A DNA stretch of 39,574 bases from Leptolyngbyaceae cyanobacterium RU_5_1 (GTDB lineage: Bacteria; Cyanobacteriota; Cyanobacteriia; Leptolyngbyales; Leptolyngbyaceae), in contig JAAUSG010000019.1 in the NCBI GenBank assembly GCA_012034055.1, positions 1 through 39,574 on the forward strand, in the 5' to 3' direction. Position 1 is the stretch's first letter. The number at the start of each line of letters is the position of its first letter. The translations under genes were made by a program, and so were the position numbers. Below are positions 21,939-31,108 of this stretch, piece after piece. The notes beneath the pieces are model-generated. The model searched no databases. It was not told where the DNA came from and was given only the letters and a program-made list of their open reading frames with translations.

Positions 21939-22901
21939 TCAAGGTTCTTGCAACTGCTGGACAAAGAATTCTTCCAGGGAAGGGCGTGCCAGAGTGATGG
22001 AGATTAGCTGAGCACCCATGAGGCTAAGAGTGGCGATGAAATCTTGGGTACTGCCGAGCACCTGTCCTTGCCAGTAACCATCCTTAAATTCCATATTTGC
22101 CAGTCGGTTCTTTAATATATCAGGATTGCCACCCTTAACTTTGGCATGGTAAGTGTTGGAATCACCCAGCAGGTCTTGCAGCGAACCCATGCAGATCAGA
22201 TCACCCCGCCTTAATATGGCGATGCGATCGCAAATGACTTCTACATCTGCCAGGATGTGAGTGTTGAAGAAAATGGTTTTCCCTTGTGACTTCAGCGATT
22301 GAATGATTTCGCGAATCTGATAGCGCCCCAATGGATCCAGTCCAGACATGGGTTCATCCAGAAATACTAGCTCTGGGTCATTTATTAATGCCTGCGCCAG
22401 TCCAATTCGTTGCAGCATGCCTTTGGAATAGTGACGCAATTGCTTTCTGCGCACTGCTGCCTGCAACAGCCCAACAAGATCCAGCAATTCAGGAATGCGT
22501 TTGCGTTGTACAGATCGGGGAATGCCAAACAATCCAGCGGTAAACTGCAGGATTTCCCAACCCGTCAGGTAATCGTAGAAGTAGGGATTTTCGGGCAGGT
22601 AACCAATCCGCTGTTTGACCGCACGATCGCCGATCGGCTGCCCCAGCACCAGTCCCCGTCCGCCGGATGGGCGTGTAATTCCTAACAGGGTTTTCAAAAG
22701 CGTCGTTTTGCCTGCCCCGTTCGGTCCCAGTAGCCCAAATGTCTCTCCTGCAAAGACCTTTAACGTGCAGGTGTTCAGGGAAGTGATCTTTTGATGCAAC
22801 CAAAAGCCCGTTCGGTAGATCTTCCTCAGGTTATAGGTTTCCACGACGGATGGACGATTGGCTAAGGAAGATTCGGTAACTGGAACGATCGCAGACTCCA
22901 T
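21939..22901 (-). CDS. ABC transporter ATP-binding protein
   Basis: The 320-residue NodI/CcmA-type ATPase subunit carries Walker A GPNGAGKTTLLK, signature YSKGMLQRIGLAQAL, Walker B LVFLDEPMSGLDP and the switch His in FNTHILADV. The C-terminal 80 residues form the small regulatory extension typical of drug or polysaccharide exporters of this group. No permease is adjacent in the window, so the substrate is unknown. The upstream small gene is divergent. Confidence 0.9.
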   Translation of the reverse strand: MESAIVPVTESSLANRPSVVETYNLRKIYRTGFWLHQKITSLNTCTLKVFAGETFGLLGPNGAGKTTLLKTLLGITRPSGGRGLVLGQPIGDRAVKQRIGYLPENPYFYDYLTGWEILQFTAGLFGIPRSVQRKRIPELLDLVGLLQAAVRRKQLRHYSKGMLQRIGLAQALINDPELVFLDEPMSGLDPLGRYQIREIIQSLKSQGKTIFFNTHILADVEVICDRIAILRRGDLICMGSLQDLLGDSNTYHAKVKGGNPDILKNRLANMEFKDGYWQGQVLGSTQDFIATLSLMGAQLISITLARPSLEEFFVQQLQEP

Positions 22902-22971
22902 TGTTGAATGCGGGGGATCGAGTGTACGGTGTAAGAGATGGGTATAGTGTGCCAGATTCTGAGGAGAACGG

Positions 22972-23111
22972 ATGGATCGTTCAAAGATTATTGCAATTCT
23001 GACGGGCGCGATCGCGATCGCAATTAGTGTTGCCTACCTGTTGATTGTGCAAATCCTGGATTTCGTGGCATGATGGCTCCTGCGCCCACGGGCTGGTTGT
23101 TTTGGATGTAG
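22972..23111 (+). pseudogene. small single-span membrane protein, apparent one-base deletion
   Basis: The ATG at 22972 encodes MDRSKIIAILTGAIAIAISV, then AYLLIVQILDF, one membrane span, and ends early at TGA 23071-23073. Adding one T at about 23061 changes the tail to DFRGMMAPAPTGWLFWM and TAG 23109-23111. I recall a conserved cyanobacterial small protein of about 45 residues with that LDFRG-APAP tail, so the longer version is probably the true gene. Function is unknown. GGAG at 22962-22965 is a good ribosome-binding site. Confidence 0.5.
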
Positions 23112-23207
23112 AAGAGGGCAATCGTTAAACGCGATCGCCAATCGCCCAACCCCATCGGTCAGATGAGCATCAGCGAATGCCCTGTAATCCTGTGTATTTG
23201 GAATCGA

Positions 23208-24269
23208 CTAAGCGATCGCCAGCTCAGACTCATCGATCCAGCGTCCCACTGCCTTACCAATCACAGACATTTCCTGCATCAGTTGGTCAAACCGCTCCGG
23301 AGTGAGGGATTGGGGCCCATCGGAAAGGGCCTTTTTGGGATTGGGGTGAACTTCAATCATCAGGGAATCAGTGCCAGCGGCGATCGCGGCCATTGACATC
23401 GCAGGCACATACTCTGATTTACCGGTGCCGTGGCTGGGGTCAATCATGATCGGCAAATGGGTGAGCGCACGCAACACCGGAATGGTTGCCAGATCCAACG
23501 TATTGCGGGTGTATTTGCTGTCAAAAGTGCGAATGCCCCGTTCACAGAGAATGACATTCGGGTTTCCAGCGGCCAGAATGTACTCGGCTGCCATCAACCA
23601 CTCTTCAACCGTGGCCGACATGCCCCGCTTCAGCAGAATCGGCTTATCCTGTGCGCCAACTTTCTTCAGGAGCGAAAAGTTTTGCATATTGCGGGCACCA
23701 ATCTGGATCACGTCTGCAACCTCTGCCAGGGCGTCCAGATCCGCTGCATCCATCAGTTCAGTGATGATGCCGAGTCCGGTTGCTTCCCGTGCCTTTGCCA
23801 GCAATCCCAAGGCACTTTCACCGTGTCCCTGGAAGGCATAGGGAGAGGTACGCGGTTTGAAAGCACCGCCCCGCAGAAACGTGGCTCCAGCCGCTTTGAC
23901 TCGCTGTGCCGTTTCCACGATCATCTCCTCGCTTTCCACAGAGCACGGACCGGCTACGACAACAAGTGGATGGTGCTCACCAAACTTGACGGAACCGTTT
24001 GGCGTTGGCACAATCACGTCGCTGGATTCCCCATGCCGATACTCGCGGCTGACTCGCTTGTAGGGTTTTTCGACTCGCAAAACTTCTTCAATCCAGGGGC
24101 TAGTTTCCTGAATCTGCAGGGGATCGAGTGCAACGGTGTCACCCACAAGTCCAATCACAACCTTGTGCTTACCAATAATCTTTTCGGGTGTTAGCCCCCA
24201 GGTTTCAAATTCTTCGGTCAGACGCACCACTTCAGTTTCTGGAGAGCCAGCCTTCATCACCACGATCAT
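23208..24269 (-). CDS. aroF: 3-deoxy-7-phosphoheptulonate synthase (DAHP synthase, type I-beta)
   Basis: The 353-residue first enzyme of the shikimate pathway condenses PEP with erythrose-4-phosphate in the cytoplasm. Residues 1-70 are a ferredoxin-like regulatory domain (MIVVMKAGSPETEVVRL). The barrel shows VVVAGPCSVESEEMI (metal-binding Cys), LRGGAFKPRTSPYAFQG, KRGMSATVEEWLMAAEYI, NVILCERGIRTFD and IMIDPSHGTGKSE. The length and fusion match the form with an N-terminal feedback domain. It starts 26 bases after the PAM68 stop, so readthrough from rpsO-PAM68 is possible. Confidence 0.96.
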   Translation of the reverse strand: MIVVMKAGSPETEVVRLTEEFETWGLTPEKIIGKHKVVIGLVGDTVALDPLQIQETSPWIEEVLRVEKPYKRVSREYRHGESSDVIVPTPNGSVKFGEHHPLVVVAGPCSVESEEMIVETAQRVKAAGATFLRGGAFKPRTSPYAFQGHGESALGLLAKAREATGLGIITELMDAADLDALAEVADVIQIGARNMQNFSLLKKVGAQDKPILLKRGMSATVEEWLMAAEYILAAGNPNVILCERGIRTFDSKYTRNTLDLATIPVLRALTHLPIMIDPSHGTGKSEYVPAMSMAAIAAGTDSLMIEVHPNPKKALSDGPQSLTPERFDQLMQEMSVIGKAVGRWIDESELAIA

Positions 24270-24295
24270 GGTATCTGTCCTTGGTTTTGCAGGTA

Positions 24296-24820
24296 TTATT
24301 CTTTAGCCGATCGCCAAGACGAGATCGTCCGTCCAAAGTTTGCTCTAAACTCACCCCAACCGAACCACGTTCCGAGCCGATCCTCATCCCAAGACGCAGA
24401 AAAGGCACCATAGCTCAACCCCAGGACCCCCAGACCGAAGAACCCAAGACTGGTCAGGAGAACCACCACAGTTGGAAGATTAAACAGGTGTTGGCTAACA
24501 ATCACATAGCTAACCACAAAGGTTAACATTCCTAAGCTGGTGGGAATGCCACAGAAAAGCGCTGCCCGACGTGCCATCCGCTTACTGACCACTTCAGGAA
24601 TGGGGGCTGAGGTACTGGTCGTAAATTTTTCTGGCTGAGTACTTGCTGGAGCGGATGAACCGTCTTGCGATTTGACGGCAGGAGATTGGGCGGATTTCTT
24701 AGGCGTTTTCTTGCGAGTTTGAGATGGCTCAAAGGGCAGACGTGATTTCTCCAAGTCGGGTTGTTTGGAGAATTCTTTACTGTCGCCACTTTTAGGTGTC
24801 TGCCCAGACTCTGATGCCAT
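24296..24820 (-). CDS. PAM68 family protein (photosystem II assembly)
   Basis: The protein has 174 residues. The first 95 residues are disordered, Ser/Pro/Lys-rich. Then VVSKRMARRAALFCGIPTSL leads into two membrane segments (GMLTFVVSYVIV and VVVLLTSLGFFGLGVLGLSY), followed by SASWDEDRLGTWFGWGEF. This is the PAM68/DUF3464 pattern: a thylakoid protein that helps early photosystem II and chlorophyll-protein assembly. It lies just downstream of rpsO, an arrangement I recall as conserved in cyanobacteria. It is strong evidence for a photosynthetic host. Confidence 0.92.
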   Translation of the reverse strand: MASESGQTPKSGDSKEFSKQPDLEKSRLPFEPSQTRKKTPKKSAQSPAVKSQDGSSAPASTQPEKFTTSTSAPIPEVVSKRMARRAALFCGIPTSLGMLTFVVSYVIVSQHLFNLPTVVVLLTSLGFFGLGVLGLSYGAFSASWDEDRLGTWFGWGEFRANFGRTISSWRSAKE

Positions 24821-24849
24821 ACCCGCCTCCCTAAATTAACCGCGAAAAA

Positions 24850-25119
24850 TTAACCGCGAATGCCTAGTCTAGTAATCAATGCGCGATAGCGATCGTTATC
24901 CTGTTTCTGAATATAGGACAACAAACGCTTACGTTGACCAATCATTTTCAGTAGACCTGTTCGAGAGGAATGGTCCTTTTTGTTGCTCTTCAAATGATTA
25001 CTGAGGCGGCTGATCCGTTCGGTCAGCATTGCAACCTGTACATCGGCAGAGCCAGTGTCGGTTTCGTGAACTTGATACTCCGAAATCAGTTCTTGTTTGC
25101 GCTGTTGCAGCAGAGCCAT
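24850..25119 (-). CDS. rpsO: 30S ribosomal protein S15
   Basis: The protein has 89 residues, full length. The family signature is plain: [60 protein letters not shown] and [14 protein letters not shown]15 binds 16S rRNA in the platform of the small subunit. It is the first gene of a likely rpsO-PAM68 operon. The upstream leader (25120-25279) carries a 17-base tandem duplication. Confidence 0.97.
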   Translation of the reverse strand: MALLQQRKQELISEYQVHETDTGSADVQVAMLTERISRLSNHLKSNKKDHSSRTGLLKMIGQRKRLLSYIQKQDNDRYRALITRLGIRG

Positions 25120-25172
25120 GAGCAGTGTAAGTTCCTAATCTACATAAGTCAGCAGTTTCTGATCATATCATA

Positions 25173-25206
25173 GCTATCTGAGCGGCTTGGCTATCTGAGT
25201 GGCTTG
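25173..25206. repeat. 17-base tandem duplication upstream of rpsO
   Basis: GCTATCTGAGCGGCTTG and GCTATCTGAGTGGCTTG stand side by side, differing at one base. They lie about 55 bases upstream of the rpsO start and could be duplicated leader or promoter sequence. Confidence 0.7.
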
Positions 25207-25279
25207 TCAAAATTAGCCGAAGAAGCTGGGAACGTCATCGGTCATGTGCAAAGGACCAGTGACCAATGGCCCGTTATAT

Positions 25280-26785
25280 CTAACATTCGTGCCATTCTGC
25301 TGCTCTCTGGCGAATTTCCTGCAGTTCCTCGGATGCCATTTTGTCTAGATTGTTCAAGATGAAGCTCATCCGGCCTTGAGATTTGAGCTGAGATCGATGA
25401 CGCTCCAGAAAGTTCCAGTAAAAGAAATTGAAGGGGCAAGCGTGTTCCCCAGTGCGATCGCGAGGATTATAAACGCACTGACGACAGTAATCGCTCATTT
25501 TGTTGATGTAATTGGCAGACGCCGCGTAGGGTTTAGAGGCTAATACGCCGCCATCGGCAAACAGTCCCATGCCAATCACGTTGGTTTGCATTACCCAATC
25601 GTAGGCATCGATGAACACACTGTGAAACCAGTTTTCTACGGCTTGGGGAGAGAGTCCGGAAATTAAGGCGAAGTTGCTCAATACCATCAACCGCTGGATG
25701 TGATGGGCATACCCGGTGCGTTCGAGCTGCTTCAGGGTTTGGTGCAGACAGTTCATGTCGGTTTTGTCTGCATCCCAGAAGAAGTCGGGCAAGGGGTGGG
25801 TGTGGTTGAACCCGTTGCGGTTTGGATAGTCATCGCTGACGTAGTGATACAGCCCATGCATGTACTCCCGCCATCCGGCTATCTGGCGGATAAACCCTTC
25901 TACACTACCGAGGTTGAGCGAGTGTTCGTGAAAGGCAGACTCGGCAGCGGCGATCGCTGCCGCAGGATGTAACAGTCCCAGGTTGAGATAAGGAGACAAG
26001 AGCGAGTGCCACATCGTCTCCTCTCCAGTCACCATCCCATCTTGATAGGGACCAAAGGTAGACAGGCGGGTTTGGATAAAGTGATCAAGCACCTGCAGCG
26101 CTTGTTGACGAGTGACGGCCCAACGAAAGGGTTCCGCATTCCCATAGGTCGGAATGTTCAACGCCTTGACCTGTTGGATTACGGTTTCGGTGATTTCATC
26201 CGGCTCAAACCAAAGCGGCTTGGGTGGATTCAATTTGCCCCTGGGCGGCTTGCGATTCTCCTGGTCAAAGTTCCAGCGTCCACCTATTGGCTGGTCACCG
26301 TCCATCAGGATCTGAAAACGGCGGCGTCCTTCCCGATAAAAGCCTTCCATCAAGAGACGCTTTCGAGATCTCGCCCAGTTCGTGAACTCATCCGTGCTCC
26401 AGAGGAAGTGATTGTTAGGAATTACGGCTATCTCGCAAGGTAAGTCGAGGGATTGGATGAGGTGGGCGAAGGGGCGATCGCTCGGCTCCATCACCCGCAA
26501 CTCCGTAATCTGATTTGCCTGCACCCAGGCTCGTAGGGGAGCCTCAAAATCGCCTGCCTGCTCGTGATACGTGACCAACCAGCCTGCATTTTGCAACTCT
26601 GCTGCAAAATGCCGCATCGCCGACCAAACCAGCACCAGCTTTTGCCGATGGTAAGGTCGCTCCTGTACATGACGCCGCGATTCAATCAGAATTACAAAAG
26701 TCTGTTGATCCTGATCTGCACACGTCCGCAACGCCGCTTGATCCACCCACAGCTGATCGCCCAGAATCCAAACACCAACCGTCAT
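25280..26785 (-). CDS. FeS-BCP-type cryptochrome/photolyase family protein (prokaryotic (6-4) photolyase-like)
   Basis: The protein has 501 residues. The N-terminal Rossmann part begins TVGVWILGDQLWVDQAAL. The FAD-binding part shows GPYQDGMVTGEETMWHSLLS and GFIRQIAGWREYMHGLYHYV. Four Cys for a 4Fe-4S cluster are at 346, 434, 437 and 450 (MNCLHQ, DYCRQCVYN, EHACPF). By memory the same pattern occurs in Agrobacterium PhrB at 350, 438, 441 and 454, exactly four residues further on. The family repairs UV (6-4) photoproducts with blue light or acts as a photoreceptor. The gene stands alone, downstream of a MITE-like hairpin. Confidence 0.92.
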   Translation of the reverse strand: MTVGVWILGDQLWVDQAALRTCADQDQQTFVILIESRRHVQERPYHRQKLVLVWSAMRHFAAELQNAGWLVTYHEQAGDFEAPLRAWVQANQITELRVMEPSDRPFAHLIQSLDLPCEIAVIPNNHFLWSTDEFTNWARSRKRLLMEGFYREGRRRFQILMDGDQPIGGRWNFDQENRKPPRGKLNPPKPLWFEPDEITETVIQQVKALNIPTYGNAEPFRWAVTRQQALQVLDHFIQTRLSTFGPYQDGMVTGEETMWHSLLSPYLNLGLLHPAAAIAAAESAFHEHSLNLGSVEGFIRQIAGWREYMHGLYHYVSDDYPNRNGFNHTHPLPDFFWDADKTDMNCLHQTLKQLERTGYAHHIQRLMVLSNFALISGLSPQAVENWFHSVFIDAYDWVMQTNVIGMGLFADGGVLASKPYAASANYINKMSDYCRQCVYNPRDRTGEHACPFNFFYWNFLERHRSQLKSQGRMSFILNNLDKMASEELQEIRQRAAEWHEC

Positions 26786-26863
26786 ACGCTTGATCCCTGC
26801 ATAAGGCTCTCAATGCCAAACTGAATCATATAGAGCTTGATCATGGCGTACACAAAAGCCCTC

Positions 26864-26960
26864 TAGTGGTCTGTTAAGAATTATGTTGTGGGTTGAAAAC
26901 CCCAACATAATAACCCCTTACTTATCTCAGGCTCACAATTTGAAAGCTGACAAACCACTA
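26864..26960. mobile_element. MITE-like element with TA duplication and internal hairpin
   Basis: TA at 26864-26865 and TA at 26959-26960 flank 93 bases whose ends are inverted: GTGGTCTGTTA on the left, and the reverse complement of the right end reads GTGGTTTGTCA. Inside, TTATGTTGTGGGTT (26881-26894) pairs with AACCCCAACATAA (26898-26910) in a long hairpin with a three-base loop. The size, TA flanks and lack of coding capacity suit a MITE of the IS630/mariner type. The right TA forms part of the stop codon of the neighbouring gene. Confidence 0.55.
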
Positions 26961-27452
26961 GGGCTTGATTGGTTCGGGATCAGCCGGGTTGAGGGCCTGG
27001 TCAAGAATGGTTCGGGCCTGTTCGGCTTGCGTTCTGGCTTCGCGATAGCGGAGATTTGCCTGAGCATAGGTTTTCAGAACTTTGAAGCCTTCTTTGAGGG
27101 TGGCGATTTCTTCCTCGCTGACAATCTCATCGGTAAATAACACATCGACCAGCGATCGCAGCTTCAGAGCTTCACCACGAGACTCTTGCACCTTTAGCTT
27201 TAGGGTTGCCAGGTTACTTAGTACCTGAACCGCTTGAGTTACAGCATCATCATCGCTGGGATTAAGGGGAGTGGGTTCTTTCACTTCAATAAACTGTTGA
27301 GGACTAAATCCATCGGCAAGCTCTGTTGGCAACTTACCAGTATCCATCAGCTCGATCAACTGATCCATTGCCTTTGCGCGAGCTTTGCTGGAATCTTTTC
27401 CGGGAATTGTCAGCACCACTTCAGGACTTTGAACCAACGTATATTGAACCAT
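26958..27452 (-). CDS. hypothetical helical protein
   Basis: The protein has 164 residues. A short beta-rich start (MVQYTLVQSPEVVLTIPGKD) is followed by helices (ARAKAMDQLIELMDTGKLP, then EEEIATLKEGFKVLKTYAQA) and an Ala/Arg/Glu-rich coiled-coil end (REARTQAEQARTILDQALN). It is soluble, and I do not recognise a family. Its stop codon TAG at 26958-26960 is made by the terminal TA of the MITE-like element, so the C-terminus may have been set by that insertion. It lies upstream of the photolyase gene on the same strand, 170 bases apart. Confidence 0.6.
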   Translation of the reverse strand: MVQYTLVQSPEVVLTIPGKDSSKARAKAMDQLIELMDTGKLPTELADGFSPQQFIEVKEPTPLNPSDDDAVTQAVQVLSNLATLKLKVQESRGEALKLRSLVDVLFTDEIVSEEEIATLKEGFKVLKTYAQANLRYREARTQAEQARTILDQALNPADPEPIKP

Positions 27453-27520
27453 ATGGATACCAATAAAACATCTGTACTAACTTTACCGCACCGGCTCTTT
27501 TTCAAAAGATAACCTATGGC

Positions 27521-27569
27521 GATTTGGGATTTTAGATTTTAGATTTTAGATTGCAGATTGTAGATTTTA
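27521..27569. repeat. short tandem repeat (TTTTAGA heptamers)
   Basis: A run of GATTTTA and TTTTAGA units followed by GCAGATTGTAGATT. Its right part is read through by the nuclease-like gene on the minus strand and encodes that gene's last residues (STICNLKSKI). Confidence 0.7.
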
Positions 27570-28230
27570 ATGAATCGGATGAGCCGTTGCGCTGGAGTTT
27601 GCAGATGGCTTTGAGGGCTTGCAGGAGCTGAAGGGCGCGATCGCGTTCAAATAAATGGAGTGTTGGCAGCGGCTGGTAGGTGGGTGGCTCTTCACGCTGG
27701 AGGCGCACAAACTGATAATTCACGCCATTGGTGACTAAGCCCCAAACCAGGTTCTGATCGTCCAAACCCTCGTAAGCATAGGCAAGCAGGGGGGGCAATG
27801 CTGCATTCACCGCAATGCTGCTGTTCTTTGCTTCAATAACCAACACCCAAAACGCTTCACGTTGACCGTTTCTTTCTGCTTCTCGGTTGATTGCCAAAAT
27901 GTCAAATCGACCTGTAATTTCCGTGTCTTCATCGACAACGGAAATCCGGGCGATCGTTTCCTCCAGGTTCAATTCAAATGGGTAACGATAGAAGCCAGCC
28001 AGCCGCAGCAATGGATAGACCGTCAACACCTTGACCAACCCTTCAGAAACCTTTCCCGGACTCAAATAATTCTCAAAGTCACTCGCAATTTGAGTGAGTT
28101 CCTGCTGCTCGTATTCAGTGAGTGGCTCTAGAGATAAAACATCTGCATAGTTTCCCGTTGGCAGCTTTTGCAAACGGAGCAAGCGATGAATATCTTGTAG
28201 GCTCAGTTTCTCAGCGTTTAGGGTAACCAT
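27532..28230 (-). CDS. PD-(D/E)XK nuclease-like protein (type I restriction R-subunit N-terminal style)
   Basis: The protein has 232 residues from ATG 28230; an ATG at 28239 would add three. The nuclease core is GRFDILAINR (Asp), then FWVLVIEAKNSSI (Glu-x-Lys), within a fold like the N-terminal nuclease domain of HsdR and the many small HsdR-like cyanobacterial proteins. No helicase part is present and no methylase or specificity gene is near, so it is not a full restriction system. The last dozen residues (SLKSTICNLKSKI) come from a heptamer repeat array, so the original stop was probably lost. Confidence 0.7.
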   Translation of the reverse strand: MVTLNAEKLSLQDIHRLLRLQKLPTGNYADVLSLEPLTEYEQQELTQIASDFENYLSPGKVSEGLVKVLTVYPLLRLAGFYRYPFELNLEETIARISVVDEDTEITGRFDILAINREAERNGQREAFWVLVIEAKNSSIAVNAALPPLLAYAYEGLDDQNLVWGLVTNGVNYQFVRLQREEPPTYQPLPTLHLFERDRALQLLQALKAICKLQRNGSSDSLKSTICNLKSKI

Positions 28231-28484
28231 TTTCCTCACTTCACATTGGTGTCGGGCTTTCCCCTATCATGACTCAACCGGGTTCTCCAGGCATATCCCT
28301 CTGCGCTGAGAAAATTGCTGCGATCGTCTCAAACATCAGCATGGGAAGCAGTTGGGTCTGGGCAACGATGCAGATTCTAAAAGCGGACTGGCAGTTTTCA
28401 GCAACGTCCAACAAGCTCAAGCAGGAAGCTGTAGCAGATCCTAAACTGTAAAAATCGACGATTTTTTGCACCAAAGGTTTGCTC

Positions 28485-30297
28485 ATGTCTTTCGGTTCAG
28501 CATCTCACCAAGCGTCGTTGCCCCACCCACTACGGCGGTTGATGCAGTACAGTCGTGCCTATCGCCAGCAGGTGTGGGTTGCGATCGCCTGCTCCATTCT
28601 CAACAAGCTGTTTGACCTGGCTCCTCCCGTTTTGATTGGGATGGCCGTGGATGTGGTGGTGGAGCGGCAGGATTCACTGGTCGCTTCGTTTGGCATCAAA
28701 GACATCACTGGGCAACTGCTGATTCTGTCAGTGCTGACGCTGATTGTCTGGGGATTGGAATCGGTGTTTCAGTATGCCTACGATCGCCTCTGGCGCACCC
28801 TGGCCCAAACCATTCAGCACGAACTCCGCCTCGACGCTTACGGGCACCTGCAGGAACTGGAAATGTCCTTTTTGAGGAGCACAGCACCGGCACCCTGCTC
28901 TCGGTTCTGAATGACGACATTAACCAGTTAGAGCGGTTTCTGGATCACGGGGCAAACGAAGTCTTGCAGGTGACAACGACGGTGATTGTCGTGGGAGCCG
29001 TGTTCTTCATCCTGGCTCCCAGCGTGGCGTGGATGGCCGTACTGCCGATGCCATTTATCCTCTGGGGGTCGTTCGGATTTCAGCGCAAGTTGGCTCCTCG
29101 CTATGCTGATGTGCGTGAGAACGCCAGTCTGATCAACAGTCGATTGGCCAACAACATCACGGGCATGGCGACGATCAAGAGCTTCACGGCTGAAGACTAC
29201 GAGAGTGAACGAGTGGGAATTGAGAGTGATCACTATCGACGCAGCAATCGCCGCGCGATCGCGCTGAGTGCGGCGTTTGTCCCCCTGATCCGGATGGTGA
29301 TCCTGATCGGTTTCACGGCAACTCTATTCTTTGGTGGAATTGAAGCGGCAACTGGACAGCTAGCTGTAGGCACTTACAGTGTTCTGGTGTTCATCACGCA
29401 GCGACTGCTGTGGCCCCTCACCAACCTGGGGCAAACCCTGGATCAATACCAGCGGGCCATGGCTTCCACTCAGCGGGTCATGAACCTGTTGGATACCCCG
29501 ATTGCCATTCATCCCGGAACCACACCGCTGCCAGCCACCACTGTTCAAGGAGACATCCGGATCGACAACACCTCCTTTGCCTACACCAACCAGCATCCGG
29601 TAATTGAACACCTATCGTTGACAATTCCTGCTGGACAGACGATCGCGATCGTTGGCTCCACAGGCTCTGGCAAAAGCACGCTGGTGAAGCTACTGCTGCG
29701 CTTTTACGAACTTCAGCAGGGACGAATCACCCTGGATGGCAATGACATTCGAGATTTGAACCTGCGCGATCTGCGCCGCTGCATCGGCTGGGTCAGTCAG
29801 GATGTGTTTCTATTTCATGGCACTGTTGCTGAAAACATTGCCTATGGCAGTTTTGGTGCCTCAATCGATGAGATTATCCACGCCGCCAAACTGGCAGAGG
29901 CCCATGAATTTATTACCCGGTTGCCGCATGGCTACGACACGATTGTTGGCGAACGGGGACAAAAGCTCTCCGGCGGGCAGCGGCAAGTCTGGCGATCGCC
30001 CGTGCCCTGCTCAAAGACCCACCCATCTTGATTCTGGACGAAGCCACCTCTGCTGTGGACAACGAAACCGAAGCCGCCATTCAGCGATCGCTGGAACACA
30101 TTACGCAAAATCGGACAACCATCGCGATCGCCCACCGACTTTCCACCATTCGCCATGCCCACCGTATCTACGTCATGGAGCACGGCAAACTGGTTGAACA
30201 GGGTCAACACGAAGAGCTGTTAGCTGAAAACGGTATCTATGCAAATCTCTGGCAAATTCAGTCCGGTTTGCGATCAAGCACTGAATCAAGAGCTTGA
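28485..30297 (+). pseudogene. ABC exporter, fused permease and ATPase, split by two apparent one-base deletions
   Basis: The half-transporter would be about 604 residues. Frame 1 (from ATG 28485) has the first membrane helices (VWVAIACSILNKLFDLAPPV). At a run of five T (28869-28873) one more T gives EMSFFEEHSTGTLLSVLNDD and joins frame 2, with the remaining helices, Walker A GSTGSGKSTLVKLLLRF and the signature LSGGQRQ. At about 29986 one more base turns QVWRSPVP into [20 protein letters not shown] (Walker B) and joins frame 3 to the stop at 30297. All ABC motifs are then intact, as in MsbA/lipid-A-type or multidrug exporters. The repaired sequence is so complete that error is more likely than decay. 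Confidence 0.85.
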
Positions 30298-30339
30298 AGC
30301 CGTATGATCAGCGGGTATCTACTCAGTTCGCTACCCTAC

Positions 30340-30975
30340 ATGACTGCTAACGTCTTTGTTATCGACCATCCTTTGATCCAACATAAACTAACGCTTGCTC
30401 GTCGAGCGGAGACCAGCACCACAAAGTTTCGATCGCTGATCACTGAAATCAGTATGCTGCTGGCCTATGAAGTGACCCGCGATTTACCGCTCAGGTATGA
30501 CCTGATCAAAACACCGATGGCAGCGATGAACGCACCTGTGCTGGCTTCAGACAAAAAGCTGGTGATTGTTTCCATCATGCGAGCCGGACAGGGAATTTTG
30601 GATGGAATGCTGCAACTCATTCCCTCTGCCCGAGTTGGGCACATTGGATTGTACCGCGATCCAAAATTGCTGATTCCAGTGGAGTATTACTTCAAAGTGC
30701 CTCACGACATTGAAGAACGAGACATGATTGTCGTAGACCCGATGATTGCAACCGGGAATTCGGCTGTAGCCGCCGTCGATCGCCTCAAAGAAACCAGTCC
30801 CAGGTCGCTCAAGCTGGTCTGCTTGCTGACCGCCCCCGAAGGTATCCAGAATTTTCACAGCCACCATCCCGATGTCCCCATCTACACCGCCGCGATCGAT
30901 CAAGGCTTAGATGAAAACGGCTATATCATCCCAGGACTGGGAGATGCGGGCGATCGCCTGTTTGGCACAAAGTAG
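30340..30975 (+). CDS. upp: uracil phosphoribosyltransferase
   Basis: The protein has 211 residues from ATG 30340. An in-frame ATG at 30304 adds 12 residues but would be atypical; the inner start matches the usual [13 protein letters not shown] opening. The enzyme makes UMP from uracil and PRPP (pyrimidine salvage, cytoplasm). Motifs are [18 protein letters not shown], the PRPP loop [17 protein letters not shown], and the end [17 protein letters not shown]. The length is close to E. coli Upp (208). It follows the ABC exporter closely, but the functions are unrelated. Confidence 0.95.
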   Translation: MTANVFVIDHPLIQHKLTLARRAETSTTKFRSLITEISMLLAYEVTRDLPLRYDLIKTPMAAMNAPVLASDKKLVIVSIMRAGQGILDGMLQLIPSARVGHIGLYRDPKLLIPVEYYFKVPHDIEERDMIVVDPMIATGNSAVAAVDRLKETSPRSLKLVCLLTAPEGIQNFHSHHPDVPIYTAAIDQGLDENGYIIPGLGDAGDRLFGTK

Positions 30976-31011
30976 CCGTGCAGGTTTCAGTAAGCAAACT
31001 TTCCTCCCTGA

Positions 31012-31030
31012 CCCCTAGCCCCTAGCCCCT
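31012..31030. repeat. CCCCTAG heptamer repeat
   Basis: Two and a half copies of CCCCTAG stand between upp and the ureidoglycolate lyase gene, another STRR-type heptamer unrelated in sequence to the TTTTAGA family. Confidence 0.65.
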
Positions 31031-31108
31031 TCTCGCCTCTTTTTACGGAAACCCCACCTTCCAGCGTGAATCCAATCCCATCGAGCTATAACGCCTGAAG
31101 CTGTACCT

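Noticed and set aside
23371-24194. Long plus-strand open frames opposite aroF
   Set aside because: The minus strand encodes a textbook DAHP synthase; the opposite frames are shadows created by its codon use.
28269-28486. Overlapping short frames on both strands before the ABC exporter
   Set aside because: Neither has a family motif or convincing ribosome-binding site; treated as a non-coding gap.
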